Of a DNA stretch of 6,913 bases, positions 1 through 6,023 are shown one piece after another (within the stretch, counting starts at the first letter, position 1; every line of letters starts with the position of its first letter). The notes below the pieces were generated by a model. The model saw nothing but the letters and a program-made list of their open reading frames with translations. It made no database searches and was not told where the DNA came from. Source of the DNA: an uncultured Spirochaetaceae bacterium (GTDB lineage Bacteria; Spirochaetota; Spirochaetia; Treponematales; Treponemataceae); NCBI GenBank assembly GCA_902773215.1, contig CACYDQ010000396.1:1-6913 (forward strand), in the 5' to 3' direction. The translations under genes and the position numbers were made by a program.

Positions 1-890
1 ATCTGGGGCGTGCTGCGGTAGTTCTTGTCCAGCACGATGCTCGTCGTGCCGGGGTACTTCTTGTCAAAGTCCAGTATGAGCCTGACGTGGCTACCCCGCC
101 AGGAGTAAATCGTCTGGTCTGAGTCGCCGACGATGAAGAGGTTCTTGTGCTTGGCGGAAAGAATCTCGGCGATGCGGAACTGCTTCGCGCTCACGTCCTG
201 GAATTCATCCACCATGATGTATTGCATCCGCTCCTGCCACTTCTCGCGGATGTCGGGGAAGTGCTCCAGTATATAGAGTGCAAAGTTGATGAGGTCGTTG
301 AAGTCCACGCCGAAGCACTTCTTCTGCTCGTAGAGGAAGCGGAGGAAGATTTCCTGGTTCTGGTTTATCCCCGGTACGGCCCACTTTGCCTTGAGCTCCT
401 CGTTGTTCAGCTTGTAGATGTATTCGATGTAGCTGTCCGCGCTCATCTTCTTGGCCTCAAGCACCTCGTCAATCTTGCGCTGGACGGTCGTCTCCTTGAG
501 GGTCAGCTTCATGTCGGCGACGACCCGGAGCAGGATTTCCCTCCAGTCCTCCTTGTCCAGTATGATGAAGTCGGCGGGGAAGTTGAGCGTGTTGATGTCC
601 TCGTGCAAAAGCTGGGTGCAGAAGGCGTGGAAAGTGCAGATGAGTCCCAGGTCCATGTCGCCCAGCTGGGAGCGGACTCGGGCTTTCATCTCGTTTGCCG
701 CCCGGTTGGTGAAGGTGACGCAGAGGATGTTCTTGGGCGAGATGCCAAGGTCGCGGACCAGGTAGCAGTAGCGGCTCGTCAGTGCCCGGGTCTTGCCCGA
801 GCCTGCCCCGGCGATGACGCGGACAGGGCCTTCGGTCGTCTTGGCGGCGGCCAGCTGCTCCTCGTTCAGCCGGGAAAGAAAGTCATCCAT
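1..890 (-). CDS. UvrD/PcrA/Rep-type superfamily 1 DNA helicase, N-terminal part (cut by window edge)
   Basis: This is an ATP-dependent 3'-5' DNA helicase of the UvrD/Rep family, cytoplasmic, acting in DNA repair or replication restart. The frame is open from an ATG at 890-888 to the left edge, giving 296 residues; usual family length is about 650-750, so more than half is missing. Visible motifs in order: Q-motif-like LNEEQ (8-12), Walker A AGAGSGKT (27-34), motif Ia with TFTNRAANEM (59-68), motif Ib TFHAFC (86-91), motif II VDEFQD (227-232, Walker B), motif III GDSDQTIYSWRG (255-266) and the start of motif IV, NYRST (290-294). All catalytic motifs expected in this half are intact. A GGGGG stretch lies 6 bases before the ATG and supports this start. 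Only 3 bases separate it from the stop of the upstream MptE-like gene, so the two are probably co-transcribed and translationally coupled. UvrD, PcrA and Rep cannot be told apart without the C-terminal half. Confidence 0.95.
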   Translation of the reverse strand, partial: MDDFLSRLNEEQLAAAKTTEGPVRVIAGAGSGKTRALTSRYCYLVRDLGISPKNILCVTFTNRAANEMKARVRSQLGDMDLGLICTFHAFCTQLLHEDINTLNFPADFIILDKEDWREILLRVVADMKLTLKETTVQRKIDEVLEAKKMSADSYIEYIYKLNNEELKAKWAVPGINQNQEIFLRFLYEQKKCFGVDFNDLINFALYILEHFPDIREKWQERMQYIMVDEFQDVSAKQFRIAEILSAKHKNLFIVGDSDQTIYSWRGSHVRLILDFDKKYPGTTSIVLDKNYRSTPQ

Positions 891-893
891 CGC

Positions 894-2492
894 TTACCCC
901 CGTTCAGCAAGGCCAATCTGCTTGAGGAAGAAGTCAACCTCCGCCCGTACCCGCTTGAGGAAAGCCGTGTCGGTGGAGACCCGGTAGCCGTCGGGGAAGT
1001 GCAGGTAGAGGTATTCCCTGCCGGCAAGGAGGGCGGACAGCTGTTCGTTCAGGCTCAGGGTCTTGTCCCTGCGCTGGCTCTCGTCTCCGTGCATCAGGAG
1101 GTCTTTTATCGTAAGCAGGGCAGTTTTCTCCTCGGCAAGGAAGGCGGTGGCCGCATCTTTTGCCTGGGGGGCGGGGGCTTCCTGTCCGCAGCTTGCCTGG
1201 CACTCTTCTGCCGCCTTGTCCGCTGCTTCCAGAAGGCTCTCGTTTTCTGCCCGGGGGAGACCGAGGTCCAGACCTGTCTGCCCGATGTCCAGAAGATTCT
1301 TTACCCCCGCGAATGTGTGCCGGAAGTCCTCCGCATAGCCCGTCATGGACTTGATGCTTATCATCTGGCTCCCGTCTTTGCTCGGCACGGGCAGGGATGC
1401 GGGGACGAATGCCGCCCCGTAGTTCTCCGCAGGGGAAATGCGGCAGGACGTAGAGAGCCGCTGTATGGCGTGGGGAACGCCGCTCGCATGCGTCCGGCCC
1501 ACGCTGTAGCTGAAGTCCAGCCCCGTGACGAACACGGGAACGCCCTCGTCCTTCCGCAGCCGGAGGGCTATGGAGACGGCAGCAAGGCCGACTGAGCCGA
1601 GCGGGGCAATGTAGTCATGGACAATTCCTTTCCCGACGAGCCTGTCCAGGTAGGAAGCCTCTGCGTACTTGCTCGCAAAGAAGACCGTCCTGTTTGGGAA
1701 AGACCGCGGCACCGAGGGGCGGGACGTGATGTCGGCGAAGAGCAGGGGCGGGGAGCCTGCCACGGCAGAGGCCGCCCCGATGTAGGCTTTCTGTATGACC
1801 ATCTGGCTTTCCAGGCTGACGACGGCATCGGGCCTGATGCCCCTGCTCAAGAGGGCTGGCAGGGCGGCATCGACTGCGATGATGAAACAGCCCTTACCAG
1901 AAATTTCCGTCGTGTCCAGGCTCTCGCCCGCCCCGCAGACGAGGATGGGGCAGGAGACGCTCCTTCCCAGCTGGTAGAGCTGCGCGGACACAGACAGGCG
2001 GGGCAGGTTCTGGAAGATGTTCTTGGCAAAGAGCCTACCCATCCGCAATAGCGTTATCTGGTTCTTCCAGAAGGAGGCGATGATTTCCTGCGCTGCCACC
2101 GCGACCTGTCCGTAAAAGTCAGGGGCAAACGCCGTTCCCGCGCTGAAGTCCAGCCGGAGTACGCGCCGGTATCTGCCCGTACTGGCAAGCTTTCGCAAAA
2201 GGCCGTCCAAGGCGGCAAGCTCGCGGGAGGAGAAGAGCCTGACCCGTCCCTCCCTGTCCAAAACCGTCAGCCTGTCTCGGGCAACGGCGCAGAGCTTTTC
2301 GTCCGCTTCGAGCGCGATGATGTCCGCTTCCTTGTCTGCCGCCGCAAACAACTCTTTCAGCCCATAGCACAGGCAGGGAGAAAAGACAAGGATGAGGCTT
2401 GCCGGGTCAACCGGCGTGTTCTTCTGTATAAGGGAAAGAACCGCCCGCTCCGGGTCGTACTTGGAATAGAGCGGACGATTTTTGTATATCAA
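894..2492 (-). CDS. MptE-like / DUF115 (Maf family) protein, possible flagellin or surface glycan modification
   Basis: The 532-residue product resembles the 6-hydroxymethylpterin diphosphokinase MptE-like (DUF115) family, whose bacterial members include the motility-associated Maf proteins that attach nonulosonic-acid sugars to flagellin. Residues 32-76 look like a Rossmann-like N-terminal half (LILVFSPCLCYGL, then ALEADEKL). The core starts at about 182 with PILVCGAGESL, followed by IIAVDAALPALLSRGIRPDAVVSLE (204-228) and VFVTGLDFSY (320-329). The stretch from about 415 to 532 is helical and charged, with no recognised domain. No signal peptide or membrane segment is seen, so it is cytoplasmic. 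The first in-frame start that fits is TTG at 2492-2490, with a strong GGGGAGG about 11 bases upstream. The frame stays open further upstream, so the start is not certain. It lies 74 bases after the foldase gene and 3 bases before the helicase. The family call is fairly firm. The role in glycosylation is inference from Maf proteins, and the real substrate could be a nucleotide sugar, a lipid or a pterin. Confidence 0.8.
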   Translation of the reverse strand: MIYKNRPLYSKYDPERAVLSLIQKNTPVDPASLILVFSPCLCYGLKELFAAADKEADIIALEADEKLCAVARDRLTVLDREGRVRLFSSRELAALDGLLRKLASTGRYRRVLRLDFSAGTAFAPDFYGQVAVAAQEIIASFWKNQITLLRMGRLFAKNIFQNLPRLSVSAQLYQLGRSVSCPILVCGAGESLDTTEISGKGCFIIAVDAALPALLSRGIRPDAVVSLESQMVIQKAYIGAASAVAGSPPLLFADITSRPSVPRSFPNRTVFFASKYAEASYLDRLVGKGIVHDYIAPLGSVGLAAVSIALRLRKDEGVPVFVTGLDFSYSVGRTHASGVPHAIQRLSTSCRISPAENYGAAFVPASLPVPSKDGSQMISIKSMTGYAEDFRHTFAGVKNLLDIGQTGLDLGLPRAENESLLEAADKAAEECQASCGQEAPAPQAKDAATAFLAEEKTALLTIKDLLMHGDESQRRDKTLSLNEQLSALLAGREYLYLHFPDGYRVSTDTAFLKRVRAEVDFFLKQIGLAERG

Positions 2493-2566
2493 TGTTTGCC
2501 TGACCTCCCCGCTACCGCCCCGTGAGGGACAGTCAACAAGGAAAGGCCTGTCATCACTGATTGTCG

Positions 2567-4099
2567 TCAGTTGGAGTTCCTGCCAGATTCCGTAAAGTTC
2601 GCAAAGTAGGCATCCCAGACTTTGTTCTCGACCTTCGGGGACTTCATCAGGGTTTCCTCCGCACAGTAATAGTTGACGTTCTCCAGCTTGCTGGCAAGTG
2701 CCGTGGAGTCGGTGTCGGAACTATCCTTCGTAATGCCAGTACAACGGAAAACGATGATGTTTGATCCGAGCACGACAGGAACGGAACTCTCCCCGTTTTT
2801 GAGGGCAAAAGCCTTCTGCAGGGCATCCTCATTCGTCTTCAGGTTGGCAAGTTCCGTATTGTCCGAGGGAACAGTCTCATAGATGGACGAAGAACCATAG
2901 TTGAGCGGGAACGCTTCGGTCTCCTTGACCTCTACGCTGAAATTCCCGGCAGCCTCCTCAAAGCTTGACATGGAGGCCTGCGCAGTGAAATCCTTGGCGA
3001 TGTTCGTATAGTAGTCCTCGATGTAACCGTGCTCGTTGGTCTTGATGTAGCCGATGATGACATCGACCGTTTCGCTGTCGGAGAAGTCCGCCGCCTTGTC
3101 GGCCCCGTCCTTGCGGAAAATCGTGTAGCCGCGGGAGGTAGGGATGACATCAGACAGGGCCCCGGCCTGGAGACTCGTGACCTTCTCCAGGTTTGCGGAA
3201 TCGGGGATGCTTATCTCGAGCAGGTAGCGATAGGCGCGGGACAGTTTGCCTTCATCGTCGGTATAATACTTCTCGGATTTCTCGCTGACCGCATCCTCAA
3301 AGGTAATCTCGTTGGAATTGAGCTGCTTGAGCAGGGCCTTGGCATCGGACTCGCTCTCCAGCGTGACTGCGGACATATCGTATTTGATGAACTTGTCCTT
3401 GTTGTTGTCCAGCCTGGCCCATTTGACTGCCTCTTCCCCGGGAAAGTCCTCGGTGTTGAAGGCGACATACTTGAATGAATGCTTTTCCTTGCCCATGTCC
3501 GTCAGGAATGCTTCTTCCTTGGAGCTGGCCTTGATACCGTAGAGGGGGCTGTCCTTCATGGAAAGGCTGCTTGAGCCAAGAAGATCGTCGCGGAAGCGGT
3601 TGTATTCGAGCGACTTGACTACGCCCTCGCGGAGGGACTTCCTCGTCGCTTTGTCGGTCATGTTGTAGAGCTTGGGCGAATAGTTTCCGCTCTCATCCGT
3701 GAAGTAGTTAACCATCATGCGGTTGACAGCCTCGTCCGGAACGCTGTAGCCGGTGCGGGTGACCTCATCGACATAAGCCATGTTTTTGACGGTCTCGGCG
3801 AAAGCCTCCGTAAACAAGTAATAGGAAGAAGCCGAGTCGACGTTTATGCCGTATGCCTTATAACGCTCGGCGAGGTTCTCCGTCACGTTCGTGAAAACCG
3901 CACCTTTCTCGTAGGTGATTTTCTTTCCGTTGTAGCTGCCGAAGACGGGCACGTCCCTCTTGCCGAAAAGAGCGCTGATGACCTCATACCCACCGAAGGG
4001 GATGAACACGATGGCTGAAATCACCAGTATGATGACAGCCCCTATTTTTGTATGGTCCTTTGCTGTTTTTGCTGTTTTTACCTTTATATCCTGAGCCAT
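2567..4099 (-). CDS. Membrane-anchored SurA/PpiD-like peptidylprolyl isomerase (foldase)
   Basis: The 510-residue protein has the plan of PpiD: a short basic cytoplasmic N-terminus, one hydrophobic segment at about 19-36 (IGAVIILVISAIVFIPFG), then a large extracytoplasmic part. Residues 52-175 match the SurA_N-type chaperone layout, beginning FGSYNGKKITYEKG and rich in helices. Residues 243-335 look like a degenerate parvulin domain: a central segment with ITFEDAVSEKS (265-275) and an ending AGALSDVIPTSRGYTIFRKDG. A second piece with the same ending, KNGESSVPVVLGSNIIVFRC (434-453), lies near the C-terminus. The usual GGDLG-type loop of active parvulins is not evident, so it may be more chaperone than isomerase. 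It probably helps fold envelope or outer-membrane proteins. The ATG at 4099-4097 is the only Met before the membrane segment. No ribosome binding site precedes it, and a promoter lies immediately upstream, so the message may be leaderless. It is the first gene of the leftward operon. Confidence 0.8.
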   Translation of the reverse strand: MAQDIKVKTAKTAKDHTKIGAVIILVISAIVFIPFGGYEVISALFGKRDVPVFGSYNGKKITYEKGAVFTNVTENLAERYKAYGINVDSASSYYLFTEAFAETVKNMAYVDEVTRTGYSVPDEAVNRMMVNYFTDESGNYSPKLYNMTDKATRKSLREGVVKSLEYNRFRDDLLGSSSLSMKDSPLYGIKASSKEEAFLTDMGKEKHSFKYVAFNTEDFPGEEAVKWARLDNNKDKFIKYDMSAVTLESESDAKALLKQLNSNEITFEDAVSEKSEKYYTDDEGKLSRAYRYLLEISIPDSANLEKVTSLQAGALSDVIPTSRGYTIFRKDGADKAADFSDSETVDVIIGYIKTNEHGYIEDYYTNIAKDFTAQASMSSFEEAAGNFSVEVKETEAFPLNYGSSSIYETVPSDNTELANLKTNEDALQKAFALKNGESSVPVVLGSNIIVFRCTGITKDSSDTDSTALASKLENVNYYCAEETLMKSPKVENKVWDAYFANFTESGRNSN

Positions 4100-4108
4100 A
4101 ATAGGACA

Positions 4109-4137
4109 AGTGTATCACTGTAGCCCCTGCCTGTCAA
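4109..4137 (-). promoter_or_regulatory. Sigma-70-type promoter of the foldase operon
   Basis: On the minus strand there is a perfect -35 box TTGACA (4137-4132), a 17-base spacer and a -10 box TACACT (4114-4109, four of six consensus bases). The predicted start of transcription is near 4102, an A, only about 3 bases before the ATG of the foldase gene at 4099. Confidence 0.65.
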
Positions 4138-4140
4138 CGG

Positions 4141-4167
4141 CCCGCTTTTCACGTCCCGCTTTTCACG
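4141..4167. repeat. Tandem direct repeat, 2 x 13 bp, next to the foldase promoter
   Basis: CCCGCTTTTCACG occurs at 4141-4153 and again, identical, at 4155-4167, with one base between them (period 14). The pair begins 3 bases upstream of the leftward -35 box, at about -39 to -65 from its predicted start. That is where activators commonly bind. It could equally be a recent small duplication with no function. Confidence 0.7.
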
Positions 4168-4180
4168 CGGACAGAGGAAA

Positions 4181-4196
4181 ATAAGAAAAGTCTTAT
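4181..4196. promoter_or_regulatory. Small perfect palindrome in the divergent promoter region
   Basis: ATAAGA-AAAG-TCTTAT has 6-base arms and a 4-base centre. It lies between the two divergent promoters, 11 bases upstream of the rightward -35 box. It may be an operator for a dimeric regulator acting on either gene set, but its short length also allows chance. No T-run follows on either strand, so it does not look like a terminator. Confidence 0.35.
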
Positions 4197-4207
4197 CGCA
4201 AAGGGGC

Positions 4208-4235
4208 TTTCCATTTTACTTTTCTCTGCTATAAT
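4208..4235 (+). promoter_or_regulatory. Extended -10 promoter for the secreted-protein genes
   Basis: A perfect TATAAT at 4230-4235 is preceded by TG one base upstream (TGC, 4227-4229), an extended -10. A -35-like TTTCCA (4208-4213, four of six) sits 16 bases away. Transcription would begin near 4242, giving a leader of about 20 bases that contains the ribosome binding site AAGGGAG (4247-4253). Confidence 0.7.
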
Positions 4236-4261
4236 TGTTGTATAAAAAGGGAGCGATTATT

Positions 4262-4732
4262 ATGGACAAATGGAGACGCTTTGCTGTCGCGCTGTTTTTT
4301 CTCGCGGCCGGCCTCTTTCAGGCTTATGCCCAGTCCGCGGACGGTGTGCGCAAGCAGGATTTTACGAGCTACCGGGGGCAGCGCAAGCCTGTCGAGAGCG
4401 GCGACCTATATATGGAAAGCTTTGCATCGGAGTACGACGGGAGTACGTTGACGATAGACATAGGTTTCAATCAGGGAATTGACCCCCGGTCCATCAAGGG
4501 AGAGAACATCCAGATAAACGGCAAGCCCGTCAAAGGGCCGCTCAAGCTCTCCTTCAACAAGGAAGGGACCGTGGTCAGGCTGGTCATAGGCGACTACGTG
4601 AGCATTCCCTATTCCTTCTTTATCTGGGGGATACGGAGTTACAGCGGCAGGGAGATGGACAAGGACGGACTGGAGGAGGTGGGCCGCAAGGACAGCTTCT
4701 CCTATCAGGATGACGGCTGGCAGCGCAGGTGA
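4262..4732 (+). CDS. Secreted protein of unknown function with a possible SbsA-type Ig-like fold
   Basis: The 156-residue product has a clear Sec signal peptide: basic KWRR (3-6), hydrophobic core FAVALFFLAAGLF (7-19) and a likely cut after AYA (21-23). There is no lipobox cysteine, so it is probably released into the periplasm or outside. The mature part is strand-rich. TLTIDIGFNQGIDPRSIKG (62-80), then ENIQINGKPV and GTVVRLVIGD, follow the pattern of SbsA/Big_5 Ig-like domains (a strand, 'negative-or-polar DPxSI', a strand, then a hydrophobic strand). That assignment is a weak inference. The ATG at 4262 is chosen because AAGGGAG lies 8 bases upstream; a TTG at 4235 in the same frame overlaps the -10 box and cannot be the start. 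A TPR-like secreted protein gene follows 65 bases later, and the two are probably co-transcribed. I do not recognise a named family. Confidence 0.8.
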   Translation: MDKWRRFAVALFFLAAGLFQAYAQSADGVRKQDFTSYRGQRKPVESGDLYMESFASEYDGSTLTIDIGFNQGIDPRSIKGENIQINGKPVKGPLKLSFNKEGTVVRLVIGDYVSIPYSFFIWGIRSYSGREMDKDGLEEVGRKDSFSYQDDGWQRR

Positions 4733-4797
4733 AATTCGCTAATAGGCGGGTAACTTTTTGCCGAAAATAGAATTGGATTATTGGAGAATTACGCTGA

Positions 4798-5922
4798 ATG
4801 AAAGCTGTTAGATATATTGTTTGTGCGCTTCTTTTTACCTGTTCCCTGTTCCCCGCATCAGCTCTTGCCTTCGGGAAAATCAAGGGTGATGACTACTGGT
4901 ATGTCCTCAAGCAGGCGGAGAACGCCTATGCCGCCAACGACTACGGGCGGGCGCTTGCGCTGGCAGAGGAGGCAAAGGAGAAAAAAAAGCTGGTCGCCGA
5001 CTGGGAGAAGCTTGCCCTGGACGAGACCCAGCGCAGCTCCAAGGTCCGCAAGGTGGGCGACTACCTGGACGAGCTCCTGCCCGTCCTGAAGGAAAAGAAC
5101 TACGACAACGCGGTCTACGTCATAAACAGCAAGCTCAAGCTCTACGGCTCCGATTTCTTCCACGGCCGCTTCTCCGAACTGCAGGCCTGGGTGTGGAATG
5201 ACTACATCTACCCCGAGGCGGACTTCCTCATAGGCAAGATATACAAGCTGGAAGGCGAATTCGACCTTTCCGGCGACTACCTGGGAAAGGCTTACGACAA
5301 CATCAAACGGCTGGACATCAAGGACGTCAAGTATGACATACTCTACGAGCTTGCCGACCTGGCCGACTACCGGGAGGACGGCCCTGAATACGAGAAGATG
5401 CTGCTCGCCGTCCTCGCCGACGACAAGCTCTACAAGGACGAGGGCTTCATGCGTGCCCTTGTCCGCCTGATAAACGGCGGCAATGAGAGTGACAAGGACG
5501 GGGCTGCTAAGGCAGTGGAGAAGTTCTTCCTGCTCTACCGCTCTGACAACGACATCTCCATACAGGCCCTGGAGAAGCTCTCCGCTTATTACGGCCGCAT
5601 CGGGCAGACCGAGAAGGCTTTGGGCTGCGCGGCCCTGGGCTCTGTCGCTGCCGTGACCAAGATAGAGGACATCCTCAAGGACAGGATGATTGACTACTCA
5701 TACAAGAGTTTCGTCGATCTGCTCGCCAAGGCTTCGATGTACTCCGACATCATCGACTGGGGCAACAACAACAACATCTGGGAGCTGTTCTACTGCCTGG
5801 CCAAGATTTCCCGCGGCTACGGGCAGACCCGCTTCGCTGACGCGCTCTTCACGATTCTCTCCGACTACGAGCCGGAGGATTACTGGAAGCTCCGTGCCTC
5901 CAGCGAAATCGCCGCGAGATAA
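4798..5922 (+). CDS. Secreted TPR-like helical repeat protein of unknown function
   Basis: The 374-residue product begins with a Sec signal peptide (basic MKAVR, hydrophobic YIVCALLFTCSLFPA, probable cut after ALA at 22-24). The remainder is helical and rich in Tyr, Asp, Lys and Leu. Several segments have the TPR spacing of small and aromatic residues: about 34-62 (AENAYAANDYGRALALAEEA), 140-170 (ADFLIGKIYKLEGEFDLSGD) and 256-286 (LSAYYGRIGQTEKALGCAAL). Such proteins usually act as periplasmic scaffolds, but no partner is evident. The ATG at 4798 has GGAGA at 4783-4787, 10 bases upstream, and fits the signal peptide. The gene ends in three consecutive in-frame stops, TAA TGA TAA (5920-5928). 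It follows the Ig-like secreted protein gene after 65 bases, and no terminator separates it from the kinase gene. The TPR reading is by eye and individual repeats are degenerate. Confidence 0.8.
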   Translation: MKAVRYIVCALLFTCSLFPASALAFGKIKGDDYWYVLKQAENAYAANDYGRALALAEEAKEKKKLVADWEKLALDETQRSSKVRKVGDYLDELLPVLKEKNYDNAVYVINSKLKLYGSDFFHGRFSELQAWVWNDYIYPEADFLIGKIYKLEGEFDLSGDYLGKAYDNIKRLDIKDVKYDILYELADLADYREDGPEYEKMLLAVLADDKLYKDEGFMRALVRLINGGNESDKDGAAKAVEKFFLLYRSDNDISIQALEKLSAYYGRIGQTEKALGCAALGSVAAVTKIEDILKDRMIDYSYKSFVDLLAKASMYSDIIDWGNNNNIWELFYCLAKISRGYGQTRFADALFTILSDYEPEDYWKLRASSEIAAR

Positions 5923-5944
5923 TGATAATTTATTCCCCCTCCCG

Positions 5945-5972
5945 TTGACATTTCCTATCGGGTTGCTATAAT
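5945..5972 (+). promoter_or_regulatory. Full-consensus sigma-70-type promoter of the kinase gene
   Basis: A perfect TTGACA (5945-5950) and a perfect TATAAT (5967-5972) are separated by 16 bases. Transcription should start near 5979, leaving a leader of about 43 bases. Both boxes match consensus exactly, which predicts strong basal expression unless repressed. The -10 box overlaps the left arm of a long palindrome. Confidence 0.85.
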
Positions 5973-6023
5973 TACCTCGATTCTCTTAGTAGAAGTCCAT
6001 TTGCAGAGAAAAGAGGTAATTAT
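5968..6023 (+). promoter_or_regulatory. Long imperfect palindrome from the -10 box to the kinase start codon
   Basis: ATAATTACCTC (5968-5978) is perfectly complementary to GAGGTAATTAT (6013-6023). After a symmetric 2 x 2 mismatch, TTCTCT (5981-5986) pairs with AGAGAA (6005-6010), leaving an 18-base loop. The right outer arm contains most of the ribosome binding site (AAGAGG, 6011-6016) and the first two bases of the ATG. RNA made from the local promoter (start near 5979) lacks the left outer arm, so only RNA reading in from upstream could form the full structure and mask the start. A repressor operator on DNA is the alternative. Confidence 0.6.

Noticed and set aside
147..1595. A 482-residue open frame on the plus strand
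   Set aside because: It lies antisense to the helicase and MptE-like genes, whose minus-strand products have clear motifs. Its translation is low-complexity and rich in Val, Leu, Glu and Gly, as expected for the complement of GC-rich coding DNA.
2489..2554. A 21-codon minus-strand frame (ATG 2554) whose TGA overlaps the TTG start of the MptE-like gene, as if a leader peptide
   Set aside because: No binding site precedes it, the peptide has no recognisable pattern, and a strong binding site already serves the TTG directly.
2493..2566. A possible hairpin (ACTGA...TCAGT) in the gap after the foldase gene, as a terminator
   Set aside because: The stem is 5 pairs with no following T-run, and part of it lies in the foldase coding sequence.
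4231..4260. ATAAT/ATTAT inverted repeat between the -10 box and the start of the Ig-like secreted protein gene, similar in placement to the kinase palindrome
   Set aside because: The arms are only 5 A/T bases and do not cover the binding site, so chance is the simpler explanation.
4768..4773. A TAGAAT -10-like box between the two secreted-protein genes
   Set aside because: No acceptable -35 or extended -10 accompanies it, and the upstream promoter explains transcription.
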